This document shows, piece after piece, positions 1 through 7,842 of a DNA stretch of 58,370 nucleotides. Position 1 is the first letter of the stretch. The number at the start of each line of letters is the position of its first letter. A program made the position numbers and the translations under genes. The notes beneath the pieces are model-generated. The model saw nothing but the letters and a program-made list of their open reading frames with translations, did no database searches and was not told the DNA's origin. Source of the stretch: Oscillospiraceae bacterium. Lineage in GTDB: Bacteria > Bacillota > Clostridia > Oscillospirales > Ruminococcaceae. Location of the stretch: contig JAFWQJ010000030.1 in the NCBI GenBank assembly GCA_017545185.1, positions 1 through 58,370 of the forward strand. The letters are read 5' to 3'.

Positions 1-351
1 ATCATCCATGCGGTCTGTTCGCACGGCTACGGCATCACAGTCGGCTGCGGTGTCACAATTGACGTCAAGCCGGAACATGAAATGGAAAAGGTGCTGTTTG
101 CCGCAGATGAGCTGACCGGTCTGATATGGTCGGCTGCACTGATGCGTCCTTCCAAAAGCACAAAAGATATGGAGCTGAAATCACTGAAAAAGAAATATAA
201 AAGCAAGGGGTTCGCAGCGGGATGCTCCCGTGAGGTGATTGAGCGCGGCGCAGAACAGCTCGGCTGGGATCTTGACAAGCTGCTTGAAATGACATTACAG
301 GCAATGGCTGCAAAAGAAGATTTGATCTCAAAGGAAATGAAGGAACTGTAA
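1..351 (+). CDS. HD-domain (HDIG) hydrolase, 3' end only
   Basis: The open frame enters from the left edge in frame 1 and stops with TAA at 349-351, so only about the last 116 residues are visible. The segment DELTGLIWSAALMRPSKS is the typical C-terminal part of bacterial HDIG phosphohydrolase-like proteins, in which ADELTG carries the last metal-binding Asp of the HD fold. The His-Asp pair must lie upstream, outside the window. The substrate of this family is generally unknown; a nucleotide or phosphoester is usual for HD folds. It is followed one base later by the small Cys-rich protein at 353, so the two are probably co-transcribed. An internal ATG at 82 is not the start, because the homologous sequence continues upstream of it. 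Confidence 0.72.
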   Translation: MIHAVCSHGYGITVGCGVTIDVKPEHEMEKVLFAADELTGLIWSAALMRPSKSTKDMELKSLKKKYKSKGFAAGCSREVIERGAEQLGWDLDKLLEMTLQAMAAKEDLISKEMKEL

Positions 352-352
352 T

Positions 353-562
353 ATGGATTCCATTCTTATTAAAGATACGACACGCGAACAGCGTGAAGAG
401 ATTGTCCGCAGATCTATGGACTGCGGTGGAGGTTGTGAGAATTGCTCTTCCTGCTGGCTGGGCGGCGGCTCTCCGTGGGAGATGTATCAAGAATATATCG
501 ACGGCAAAAAGGAGATTGCTCAGATTAATCGGGAATATAACGCGAGATATCTGCGCGGCTGA
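353..562 (+). CDS. Small Cys-rich conserved hypothetical protein
   Basis: This is a 69-residue protein beginning one base after the HD-domain gene stop. It has a cluster of four cysteines in the order CGGGCENCSSC (about residues 24-34), followed by a Trp/Gly-rich turn and a charged helix. The spacing could bind a metal, but no known zinc-finger or ferredoxin pattern is matched exactly. It has no signal peptide or membrane segment, so it is probably cytosolic. I do not recognise a function. Tight coupling to the HD hydrolase gene and the terminator directly after it suggest it is the last gene of that operon. Confidence 0.6.
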   Translation: MDSILIKDTTREQREEIVRRSMDCGGGCENCSSCWLGGGSPWEMYQEYIDGKKEIAQINREYNARYLRG

Positions 563-586
563 AAACATATTTATCTAAAAAACAAA

Positions 587-623
587 CACAGACCGGACAA
601 GCAAACCGGTCTGTGCTCTTTTT
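587..623. terminator. Bidirectional Rho-independent terminator
   Basis: A perfect 10-bp stem (CACAGACCGG 587-596 with CCGGTCTGTG 606-615) is followed by a T-rich run on both strands. It separates the convergent small-protein gene and the substrate-binding-protein gene. Confidence 0.85.
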
Positions 624-647
624 CACAGCAAATTGAAATGAAGGGGA

Positions 648-1835
648 TTATTCGTAAGTGTCGAAATGCTCTTGCAGTGACTTGTAAATATCATCGGAGC
701 CTTCGGCGAGAATGCTGTCCAGCGCAGCCTTGTAGAGTTCGGTATTATACAGCGGCTCGATGTTGTAATCCTCCGTATAACCAAGCTCTACAATCGTATC
801 TTTCAGCGTCAGCGTACCCTTTTTGTCCGGATCGGGACTGGACACGCTGTAGCCGCCGTAAACCTCCGTTTCAATAAACGCCTCGTCAATGTCGATGTAC
901 TTCTTGACATCGGTGATCGTCTTTTCATGGTCTTCCTGTGTCAGGTGATATGCCTTGATGAATGCGCGTTCCAGCGCGGTAAAGGTGTTCGGATTTGCTT
1001 TCACTGCCGCCGTGGAGGCTACCTGCCGGCAGCACGGCTGATTCTCCAGCGCCTTTTCGTGTGCGCAGTAGTAGACGACCTTGTAGCCCTGCGACTTTGC
1101 AAGCGACGCATAGGGCGAATACACCGATGCCGCATCAATGGTCTGATTGGAAAGTGCAGCATAAGCGTCCTTCTGACTGTCGAAGTAGACGATATTGACC
1201 TTGTCTTCGCCTTCGCCGATCTCAATGCCGGCATCCTTCAGCAAAATTTGCAGTTCGGCATCCTGAACGCTGTTCTTGACGGACGCGACGTTTCTGCCCT
1301 TGAGAATTTCGACGCCCTTTTCATCTTCATCGGCAAATTCGGACTTGATGACATAGCCGTGACCGTTTGTCATCGCGCCGCCGATGATTGTTACATCATG
1401 TCCCTGACTCTGAAATGTCAGCGTCGGAACAGAACCGATAAACGCAACATCCAGTTTGCCGGATTCCAGACCATTGACCAGTTCACCTGCACTGGAGAAC
1501 TGTGTCAACGTGACATTCAGCCCTTCTTCCTTGAAATATCCTTCCTCCGCCGCGACAAATGCAAGCAGATGCGCAGTTGAATTGAGGTATCCGAGATTGA
1601 GGTCGGATTTCTCCGGTGCAGCTATTTCTGTATTCGCAGTTTCGCTTTCTGAGGAATCCTCCGATTCGTTGTCAGCTTCCGGCTTATCGGTTTCTGCCTT
1701 GCTTTCCTCCACAGCGGATGTTTCGTTCTGCGGCGCATTGCTTTCCGCTGTCTGTGAAGAATTGTTCAGCGCACCGCAGCCGGTCAGCAACGCAAGCGAT
1801 GCGAGAACAGAAATAACTTTGAATTTGTTTTTCAT
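648..1835 (-). CDS. ABC transporter substrate-binding lipoprotein (NMT1/SsuA-like)
   Basis: This 395-residue lipoprotein has a signal peptide ending in the lipobox LLTGCG, a Ser/Glu/Asp-rich tether of about 50 residues, then a bilobed periplasmic-binding fold of the nitrate/sulfonate/thiamine-precursor type. Landmarks are GYLNSTAHLLAFVAAEEGYF at the start of the domain, GSVPTLTF, and NQPCCRQVAST in the second lobe, which is common in clostridial nitrate/sulfonate/taurine-like binding proteins. It should capture a small organic anion or heterocycle at the cell surface. No permease or ATPase gene lies beside it here, so it is an orphan in this window. The ATG at 1835 is preferred over the GTG at 1844 because AAAGGTG lies just ahead of it and overlaps the GTG. 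Confidence 0.82.
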   Translation of the reverse strand: MKNKFKVISVLASLALLTGCGALNNSSQTAESNAPQNETSAVEESKAETDKPEADNESEDSSESETANTEIAAPEKSDLNLGYLNSTAHLLAFVAAEEGYFKEEGLNVTLTQFSSAGELVNGLESGKLDVAFIGSVPTLTFQSQGHDVTIIGGAMTNGHGYVIKSEFADEDEKGVEILKGRNVASVKNSVQDAELQILLKDAGIEIGEGEDKVNIVYFDSQKDAYAALSNQTIDAASVYSPYASLAKSQGYKVVYYCAHEKALENQPCCRQVASTAAVKANPNTFTALERAFIKAYHLTQEDHEKTITDVKKYIDIDEAFIETEVYGGYSVSSPDPDKKGTLTLKDTIVELGYTEDYNIEPLYNTELYKAALDSILAEGSDDIYKSLQEHFDTYE

Positions 1836-1963
1836 GATATTCACCTTTCTTATTTTTCAGATTTCAGAATGCAGACCGAAACCGACATCGCATTCGCTCT
1901 GAAAACACAGGTGAATCCGTGATGATCTTCATAAGACTCACTCCCTGTATCTTTTATGCTCAT

Positions 1964-1993
1964 ATCATATCACATGAAACCGTATTTGTCCAA
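1964..1993 (-). promoter_or_regulatory. Candidate sigma-A promoter for the binding-protein gene
   Basis: On the minus strand TTGGAC (1993-1988) and TATGAT (1969-1964) are 18 bp apart, about 130 bp upstream of the ATG at 1835. Confidence 0.5.
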
Positions 1994-2087
1994 TACAGAA
2001 AGATGATAAACGGTTATCCGAAAAATTTATAGATTGCTGCCTGTTTGACAATGAATCATGAGCTTTTAGATTGAATCCCATTGCAAA

Positions 2088-2152
2088 GGATGTCGTGTTT
2101 TCCGACATCCTCTTAATTATGAAAACCAGCGCCCCGAATCGAGGCACTGGTT
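2088..2152. other. Two adjacent hairpins in a gene-free stretch
   Basis: The region 1836-2265 has no convincing gene. Besides the two flanking promoters it holds two inverted repeats: GGATGTCG/CGACATCC (2088-2110) and AACCAGCGCC/GGCACTGGTT (2124-2152, one G.T pair). Neither has a strong T-run, so they are weak terminators at best. They may be a remnant of a former gene end or a small structured RNA. A 60-codon minus-strand frame over them has no ribosome-binding site or recognisable product. Confidence 0.35.
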
Positions 2153-2194
2153 CATGCTATTTCAGATAAATGAAAAGAAATCCTCTTCTCTCTC

Positions 2195-2223
2195 TTGCAT
2201 TTTCGCTCAATATGGAGTATAAT
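2195..2223 (+). promoter_or_regulatory. Sigma-A promoter for the AAA/nuclease gene
   Basis: TTGCAT (2195-2200) and TATAAT (2218-2223) are separated by 17 bp, 42 bp ahead of the start codon. Confidence 0.75.
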
Positions 2224-2265
2224 ACAGTAAATGGACTGTAACACTCACGCATGGAGGTGAGAACA

Positions 2266-3840
2266 ATGGGAATGTATCTGAACCCCGGAAACAGCAGCTT
2301 TTCCAGAATTCTGAAAACCGATTATATTGATAAAACCGGTCTGATCGCACTGATTAACAAAAGAGTCGATACGGAACACAGCCTGATTTGCGTCAGCCGT
2401 CCGCGGCGTTTCGGCAAATCCTATGCAGCAAGAATGCTCTGCGCATACTACGACAGCACCTGTGATTCACGACCGCTGTTTGATAACTGTGCAGTCAGCA
2501 AATCCGAAAGTTACGCAAACCATATTAATCGGTATCATGTTATTTACCTGGATATGTCGAATCTGCTTGAAAAAGTCAAGCCCGAACAGCTTGTGAATTT
2601 TATCAAAGACAATGTGGAAGCAGAAATTCTCACTGCCTATCCGGATGTGATAAAAGGAGTCTCTTTCGATCAGACCTTGCTGCACACTGTTGAGAAAACA
2701 GGAGAAAAATTCTTTGCTATCATAGATGAATGGGACGCACCGATCAGAGAAACCCCTGAAATCAGTAAAGAATACCTGAGATTCCTGCGTATGCTGTTTA
2801 AGAGCAGCGGAACGACCGAAAAAATCTTTGCCGCAGCCTACATGACCGGTATTCTGCCAATCAAAAAGGATGGTTCAGAGTCCGCGATTTCCGATTTCGA
2901 CGAGTATTCCGTACTGGAACCGGGTGAATTCGCTGAGTTTACCGGCTTTACCGAAAGTGAAGTCAAAGCTCTCTGCGAAGAAAAGGGCATGGATTTTGCT
3001 GAATTCAAAAAATGGTATGACGGATACTCATTCGGCAGCGAGAAGTCGATCTATAATCCATATTCGGTGATGAAAGCGCTCGACCGGAAATCCGTGCGTT
3101 CATACTGGCGGAAAACCTCGGCTGCAGAAGCGCTGATTACTTATGTCAACCTCGGCGGTGACGAATTGCAGGAGAAGATTGCAAGACTGATCGCCGGTGA
3201 ATCTGTCACAGTATATACAGAGGACTTTGAGAACGATTTTGAGACTTTCAAATCTGATGATGATCTCCTGACGCTGCTGATTCATTTGGGATACCTGTCC
3301 TACGATGAACAGACCTCACTCGTGAAGATTCCGAATGAAGAGGTACACGCTGAATTCAGCCGCATTCTGAAAAAAGCGAAAAATAAGCGTCTGGTTGAGC
3401 TTGTCCGCAGATCGGAACAGCTCTTTGCAGACACGCTGGCTGGCAATAAAGAAGCAGTTGCAGCAGCAATTCAGGCGGTTCGCGACTCCAACTACGCGCC
3501 GATGTTCTACAACGATGAACAAGCGCTCCCTTATGCAGTCAAGTTTGCATATATCGTGTGCGAAGATCGTTATACGAAGATCGAGGAGCTGCCCTCCGGC
3601 AGAGGTGTTGCGGATATTGTGTATCTGCCTGATCCGGGCGAGCGTCTGCCAGCACTGCTGATCGAACTGAAATGGAATAAGTGCGACGATGCCGCGATCG
3701 GACAGATCAAAGAAAAGCATTATCCTGCCGTACTGAAGCATTACAACGGCAGCCTGATTCTCATCGGTATCAATTACGATGAAAAGACAAAGGTGCATTC
3801 CTGCAAAATTGAGACTGCTATGATAGGCAGTCTTGGCTGA
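2266..3840 (+). CDS. AAA-ATPase-like / PD-(D/E)XK nuclease-like protein
   Basis: This 524-residue protein has the two-domain layout of a large bacterial family. The N-terminal AAA-ATPase-like domain carries a degenerate P-loop SRPRRFGKS (about residue 46 on) and an acidic Walker-B-like IIDEWDAP. The C-terminal domain carries the PD-(D/E)XK signature GVADIVYLPD...LLIELKWNK, where the D, E and K are the expected catalytic residues. The biochemical role of this family is not established; it is found in many, often multiple, copies in anaerobic bacteria. The ATG at 2266 is chosen because GGAGGTG sits 6-7 bases ahead of it; the ATG at 2251 overlaps that site. It is monocistronic and lies just left of the tRNA-3'-end scar, so it could be island cargo, which is inference. 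Confidence 0.85.
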   Translation: MGMYLNPGNSSFSRILKTDYIDKTGLIALINKRVDTEHSLICVSRPRRFGKSYAARMLCAYYDSTCDSRPLFDNCAVSKSESYANHINRYHVIYLDMSNLLEKVKPEQLVNFIKDNVEAEILTAYPDVIKGVSFDQTLLHTVEKTGEKFFAIIDEWDAPIRETPEISKEYLRFLRMLFKSSGTTEKIFAAAYMTGILPIKKDGSESAISDFDEYSVLEPGEFAEFTGFTESEVKALCEEKGMDFAEFKKWYDGYSFGSEKSIYNPYSVMKALDRKSVRSYWRKTSAAEALITYVNLGGDELQEKIARLIAGESVTVYTEDFENDFETFKSDDDLLTLLIHLGYLSYDEQTSLVKIPNEEVHAEFSRILKKAKNKRLVELVRRSEQLFADTLAGNKEAVAAAIQAVRDSNYAPMFYNDEQALPYAVKFAYIVCEDRYTKIEELPSGRGVADIVYLPDPGERLPALLIELKWNKCDDAAIGQIKEKHYPAVLKHYNGSLILIGINYDEKTKVHSCKIETAMIGSLG

Positions 3841-3877
3841 AAAAAGAATGTAGAAGTGTCAGGTCTGCTCCCTGAAT

Positions 3878-3957
3878 TTGTCCTTTATTGCGGAGCCGGA
3901 AGTGCTTTTTTCCGGCTCTGCGCTGCATGAACCTTGTCCTTTATTTGTCCTTTATTG
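3878..3957 (+). repeat. Three direct repeats TTGTCCTTTATT
   Basis: The 12-mer TTGTCCTTTATT occurs at 3878-3889, 3934-3945 and 3945-3956 (the last two share one base). An imperfect hairpin lies between the first and second copies (about 3890-3920). The set lies 115-195 bp left of the tRNA 3'-end fragment, which is the usual placement of integrase arm-binding sites next to an att core. No gene is present in 3841-4201. Confidence 0.6.
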
Positions 3958-4070
3958 GGGTAAAAAGCACGAAAAACTACGATAAGTTACAATAAGAAGC
4001 AAAAATTAAAGCTGCGTATCTGCGTCGATTTTCGATAGTTGTAAAATGATGCAAACATCCGTTTGGCCTA

Positions 4071-4093
4071 TTCGAATCCCGTATGCTCCACCA
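4071..4093 (+). other. Stranded tRNA 3' end, putative att site of an integrated element
   Basis: The 23 bases run from a T-loop (TTCGAAT) through a 3' T-stem (CCCGT) and a 3' acceptor arm (ATGCTCC) to discriminator A and an encoded CCA. The five bases upstream (GCCTA) do not pair with CCCGT, and no 5' acceptor GGAGCAT is found in the preceding 250 bases, so there is no complete tRNA here. A terminator follows directly, as expected behind a real tRNA gene. This is the pattern left when an integrating element recombines at the 3' end of a tRNA gene and rebuilds the tRNA at its other end. Confidence 0.65.
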
Positions 4094-4125
4094 AACCCGG
4101 AAGCATCGCTGTTCCGGGTATTTTT
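4094..4125 (+). terminator. Terminator behind the tRNA 3' fragment
   Basis: AACCCGGAA (4094-4102) pairs with TTCCGGGT (4112-4119) and is followed by ATTTTTAT. It begins one base after the CCA end, so it is probably the original tRNA-gene terminator. Confidence 0.75.
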
Positions 4126-4171
4126 ATATAAAAATGCAACAGCGTCCGCGGGTTTGAATGCGGACGCTGTT
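4126..4171 (-). terminator. Terminator of the O-acetylation operon
   Basis: A 12-bp perfect stem (4138-4149 with 4160-4171) is followed on the minus strand by GCATTTTTATA. It lies 30 bp past the stop of the DHHW-protein gene. Confidence 0.85.
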
Positions 4172-4201
4172 CTGTTGTTTTCGGATGAAAACGAATTGTG
4201 G

Positions 4202-5644
4202 TTAATACTGAATTTCTGCGGCACCGGCCTGCACCCATTTACCGCCGAGCTGTACAGTGACCTGAACCGCTCCGGAAGCTGTTTCTGCAGGAAGATAAGC
4301 GGAAAACCCGTTTGCCTGATGCTGTTCCAGTTCAAGTGCATCCTGTTCGCAGGCAAGGAACGCCTCATAAGTTCTGCCGTTTACCGTCAGATAAACAGCA
4401 TCGGCATTTTCATAAGCGGAATCAAACAGGCCGTAAACATGAATGTATGTACCGAACGCTTCAGATTCCAGACGGAATTCTGCCCCATCTGCTGTCGGCT
4501 CTGCTGCAGGGATCTCCGCGGCAGGAGCAGGCATCTGCGGCGCGTATGTCAGCAAACGCTGCAGATTGCGCTCAACCAGCTCGTAGACAACATAATCCGC
4601 CGGTGCAGTTTCCAGCATATCGAGCGGAACCGCATTGGCACGCTGGAACGAGCACGATGCAAACCGTTCCGCAAGCAGGGGAATGAGTGCTCTGCCGAAG
4701 GAGTCACGGAACATCAGCAGACTGCCTTCGCCGGTATCACAGGCCGTTTTGATCGAAAGATCGTCAATGCTGCGCATTCTGCCGATCGTCCGGTAGGTCT
4801 GCGGAACCGCATAGACCGCATTCCGATCGGGGTTCTGTTCGGCAGGGGAGAGCATCCCCCAGAGATCGCCTTCCCAGTCGCAGGTTTCCGTGCGTTCTGC
4901 ATCCGCATAGCCGCGGTCATCCAGCGAAAGCGTCTGCATTAGGGTCTGATACCCGAGCATGGCACCGTCGCCGTTCCAGTGCGTATCCAGCTTGTGATAA
5001 AGCTGCCGTTCACCGGATGCAGCTGCGTCACGCAGGACAGTCCGCCAGTCACATACCGTCAGGTCACTTTGCCGGAGCGCGTCAGACAGCGCATCCAGAT
5101 TGTTTTCGCCGCCGGTATGCAGATAGCGTGCCGGCAGGTTTTCCGGATAGATGCTTGCTTTATTCGGCGCGGCTGCAAATACGAATTCTGCTCCGTTCTG
5201 TGCTGCATAGTCGCGCATCAGCTGTAAATTTCGCACGCAATGTCTGATTTCCGCATCACTCAGGGAACGGACACCGGTCGCATCGGGAATCGTCGGCGTA
5301 AAATAGAGCCAGCCGTCCCTGCCGATGATGACATCCTTTTCCGAGGAAACGCCGAACAGCTTACTTGTCAGTTTGCCGTAAGCAGTCACAAGCTGTGTGC
5401 GCAGGCCGAACCGGTCGCTGAACCATGATTCGTACTGCATCGTAAAGTCCTGATTCAGTGCGCCGTCCTCCGTGCGGAACTGCGGCTTATCTGCGAGCGC
5501 GCGGTTTTCCGCGGTGACTTCCTCCGGATCGGCGTCGGGATTTTGTAATTCGCTGCGGATCAGTACCGCACTCGGAACGGCCAGCACACAGCATACAGCC
5601 GCCGAGTAGATGATCCGGAATGCATTTTTCAGTTTATCCTTCAT
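4202..5644 (-). CDS. DHHW/AlgJ-like SGNH-hydrolase-fold O-acetylation protein
   Basis: This 480-residue protein has an N-terminal membrane anchor (about residues 8-28), then an AlgX/AlgJ-like SGNH-hydrolase domain. The segment after the anchor (ENRALADKPQF and WFSDRFGLR) is typical of the family. VIIGRDGWLYF begins the hydrolase fold, YHKLDTHWN contains the DxHW motif that names the family, and LLMFRDSFGRAL carries the nucleophile Ser of the GDS-like block. A beta-rich C-terminal domain follows (about 390-480). Proteins of this type take acetyl groups passed across the membrane by an MBOAT partner and transfer them to polysaccharide outside the cell. The gene begins 14 bases after the MBOAT gene ends, which supports that pairing. 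The polymer acetylated cannot be told from sequence. Confidence 0.85.
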   Translation of the reverse strand: MKDKLKNAFRIIYSAAVCCVLAVPSAVLIRSELQNPDADPEEVTAENRALADKPQFRTEDGALNQDFTMQYESWFSDRFGLRTQLVTAYGKLTSKLFGVSSEKDVIIGRDGWLYFTPTIPDATGVRSLSDAEIRHCVRNLQLMRDYAAQNGAEFVFAAAPNKASIYPENLPARYLHTGGENNLDALSDALRQSDLTVCDWRTVLRDAAASGERQLYHKLDTHWNGDGAMLGYQTLMQTLSLDDRGYADAERTETCDWEGDLWGMLSPAEQNPDRNAVYAVPQTYRTIGRMRSIDDLSIKTACDTGEGSLLMFRDSFGRALIPLLAERFASCSFQRANAVPLDMLETAPADYVVYELVERNLQRLLTYAPQMPAPAAEIPAAEPTADGAEFRLESEAFGTYIHVYGLFDSAYENADAVYLTVNGRTYEAFLACEQDALELEQHQANGFSAYLPAETASGAVQVTVQLGGKWVQAGAAEIQY

Positions 5645-5658
5645 AGCAGCCTCCCGGA

Positions 5659-7071
5659 TCAGAATCGGAAATAAATAAACGGATGATAGGTCGTCGCAGC
5701 CGCATTCATGATGCAGAGGATAAGCAGGATTGCGGTGACAACGGAAAGTACAGCCTCAGCAGGCGCTGCGGCTTTCTTTTTCGCATAGTCAGCGAGATTG
5801 AACGGAACCGGTGTCGCGCCGATCAGCGCAAGAATGATGACCGTGACCGTGAGCGGCGTCAGCAGCTGCGTACACGCGGAGAGCGCCGCCATGGAGAGAT
5901 TCTTCCCGCTGAACATGCAGACATAGAAGCGGAATGCCTGCGAAACGGTATCGGCGCGGAAAATGACGAATGCGCAGACGACCGCCAGAACCGTATACAG
6001 ATGCAGATACCAGCTGCGCTTCGGCGGGTCCTTTTTGCCCTTGCGGACAATCGACTCAAGATGCATGAGCGCACCGTTGACCGCCCCCCAGAGGACAAAC
6101 GTCCAGCTTGCGCCGTGCCAGAGACCGGTACAAAGGAACACGATCCACTTGTTCCGGACGGTCTTGGCCTCGCCCTCGCGGTTGCCGCCGAGCGGGATAT
6201 ACAGATACTCCCGGAACCATGTCGTCAGGGAGATATGCCAGCGGCGCCAGAACTCCGTGATCGAAGCAGAGCAGTACGGATAACGGAAATTCTCCGGAAA
6301 TTCAAACCCGAAGATCCAACCCATGCCGATCGCCATATCGCTGTAGCCGGAAAAATCGTAATAGATCTGCAGCGTATAGCAGAATGCGCCGAGCCATGCC
6401 GTCGGCAGAGCCAGCGTATCAGACATGCCGAACACCGTATCGGCGATCAGTCCGACGGTATCCGCGATCAGCAGCTTTTTGGACAGGCCGAAGATCATTC
6501 TGCGGATGCCTGCCGCGACCTGCTCCGGCGTCGAATGCCGCGCCGTCAGTGAATTTTCGACCGTCTGATAGCGGACGATCGGTCCGGCGATTAGCTGCGG
6601 GAAGAATGCGATATACAGCAGCAGCCGGAAATAATTGCGCTGCGGCTTTGCCTCATCTCTCGATACATCCATGATGTAGGAGATCGCCTGGAACACAAAA
6701 AAGGAAATGCCGATCGGCAGGCGGAGTCCGAGCATCGGAACGCTGCACCCGAACAGGCTGTTGACTGTTCCGAGCAGGAAATCGGCGTACTTATAAAGAC
6801 AAAGTACGCCGAGATCACCGATAATACCGAGCGGCAGAAAGATTTTTCTGCATAGCCCGCCTTTTTTGAGCAGAATTGCGCTGCCCCAGCTCCAGAGCAC
6901 GACGCCGAGCATCAGAATGCATGCGACCGGCTCCCCGAAGCCGTAAAAGATCAGGCTTGCGACGGTCAGCAGCGCATTCCGCACCCGCAGCAGCTTGGCC
7001 GGGATCAGGAAATACAGCGCGACCGTCAGCGGAAAGAACAGAAAGAGAAAAATCGGACTGCTGAATGTCAT
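5659..7071 (-). CDS. MBOAT-family membrane O-acyltransferase (AlgI/PatA-like)
   Basis: This 470-residue polytopic protein of about ten to twelve hydrophobic segments matches the AlgI/PatB/DltB branch of MBOATs. Diagnostic blocks are MDVSRDEAKP, FFPQLIAGPIVRY, YDFSGYSDMAIGMG, FWRRWHISLTTWFREYLYIP and GLWHGASWTFVLWG; the two His residues in WRRWH and LWHG are the conserved catalytic-region ones. It should carry an acetyl group from cytosolic acetyl-CoA across the membrane to the DHHW protein encoded just downstream. DltB is less likely because no dltA or dltC gene is nearby and the pair looks like alginate-type acetylation. It starts 18 bases after the lipoprotein gene, with AGAGGAAG as ribosome-binding site. 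Confidence 0.9.
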   Translation of the reverse strand: MTFSSPIFLFLFFPLTVALYFLIPAKLLRVRNALLTVASLIFYGFGEPVACILMLGVVLWSWGSAILLKKGGLCRKIFLPLGIIGDLGVLCLYKYADFLLGTVNSLFGCSVPMLGLRLPIGISFFVFQAISYIMDVSRDEAKPQRNYFRLLLYIAFFPQLIAGPIVRYQTVENSLTARHSTPEQVAAGIRRMIFGLSKKLLIADTVGLIADTVFGMSDTLALPTAWLGAFCYTLQIYYDFSGYSDMAIGMGWIFGFEFPENFRYPYCSASITEFWRRWHISLTTWFREYLYIPLGGNREGEAKTVRNKWIVFLCTGLWHGASWTFVLWGAVNGALMHLESIVRKGKKDPPKRSWYLHLYTVLAVVCAFVIFRADTVSQAFRFYVCMFSGKNLSMAALSACTQLLTPLTVTVIILALIGATPVPFNLADYAKKKAAAPAEAVLSVVTAILLILCIMNAAATTYHPFIYFRF

Positions 7072-7089
7072 AACAGGCTTCCTCTGGGA

Positions 7090-7806
7090 TTACGCTTTCG
7101 ACAGGTCGATTTCGGTCACGGCACCGTTCGTGAGACTGATCTCAAGATAGCCGTCTGCGGTCGTCTTGCTGATGAAGCTGTCACTGTCGCCTGCGCCGTA
7201 GGCATTCTTCACATCTTCCAGTTTACTGCCGACATGAATGCCCTCTCTGGTGGAGATGCCTGCGCCGGTGATCTTGATCATCACGACCTTTTCGACGCCG
7301 TTATTCTCATTTGTAACAAGAACGAAATCCGGATAGGTATACTCCAGATCAACTCCTTCAAGGCAACTGTCGCTTCTGCGCGGTGTAACCGGATGTGCAG
7401 CGACATAGTCCGCAGGGCTTGCGCCTATTTTCAGCGCATCAAAGATATGCTGCTCCTGCTTCGGCGCCTCTGTGGCCGGAGCCTCTGTCTGCTGCGGTGC
7501 CTGTGTTGCGGGAGCTTCGGTCTGCTGTGCCTGCTCTGCAGTCGTGGCGGCAGCTTCCGTGACGGTCGTCGTTTCGGTTTCAGTCACATCGGTCACGGCC
7601 TCGGTCGCTTTTTCTTCTGCAGCAGTCGTTTTCTTAGCTTCTGTCGTTGTTTCCTCGGCTTCCTCTGCGGTCGTTTCGGTCACCTCAGTGACTGCAGTTG
7701 TCTCTGCAATGCTGTTGTCCGTCGTGATCGGATCCGCACCGCAGGCGGTCAGTGCCGCTGCACCGAGCACCGCCATAAGAATTGCCGTAAGCTGTAATTT
7801 TCTCAT
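7090..7806 (-). CDS. Lipoprotein with Thr/Glu-rich tether and small C-terminal domain
   Basis: This protein of about 238 residues has a signal peptide and lipobox (AALTACG), followed by a tether of roughly 100 residues made almost only of Thr, Glu, Ala, Val, Gln and Pro, then a C-terminal domain of about 115 residues. That domain includes GIHVGSKLEDVKNAYGAGD, a small alpha/beta motif seen in many Firmicutes lipoproteins of unknown function. The gene is the second of a four-gene operon with the wall-binding transglutaminase and the O-acyltransferase pair, so a surface role is likely. The ATG at 7806 gives a clean signal peptide; an in-frame ATG at 7818 sits directly against the AAAGG and is less likely. 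I do not assign a function. Confidence 0.75.
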   Translation of the reverse strand: MRKLQLTAILMAVLGAAALTACGADPITTDNSIAETTAVTEVTETTAEEAEETTTEAKKTTAAEEKATEAVTDVTETETTTVTEAAATTAEQAQQTEAPATQAPQQTEAPATEAPKQEQHIFDALKIGASPADYVAAHPVTPRRSDSCLEGVDLEYTYPDFVLVTNENNGVEKVVMIKITGAGISTREGIHVGSKLEDVKNAYGAGDSDSFISKTTADGYLEISLTNGAVTEIDLSKA

Positions 7807-7842
7807 TTCAATCAACATCCTTTTCTTTCCTAATAGTTTTTA

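Noticed and set aside
1965-2147. A 60-codon minus-strand gene in the 1.8-2.3 kb gap.
   Set aside because: It runs through two hairpins, has no ribosome-binding site and no recognisable product.
4046-4942. Plus-strand frame opposite the DHHW-protein gene.
   Set aside because: It covers the tRNA fragment and two terminators and is antisense to a clear protein.
5659-7071. DltB of a D-alanylation operon.
   Set aside because: No dltA or dltC gene is present, and the partner is a DHHW/AlgJ-like protein, which fits O-acetylation better.
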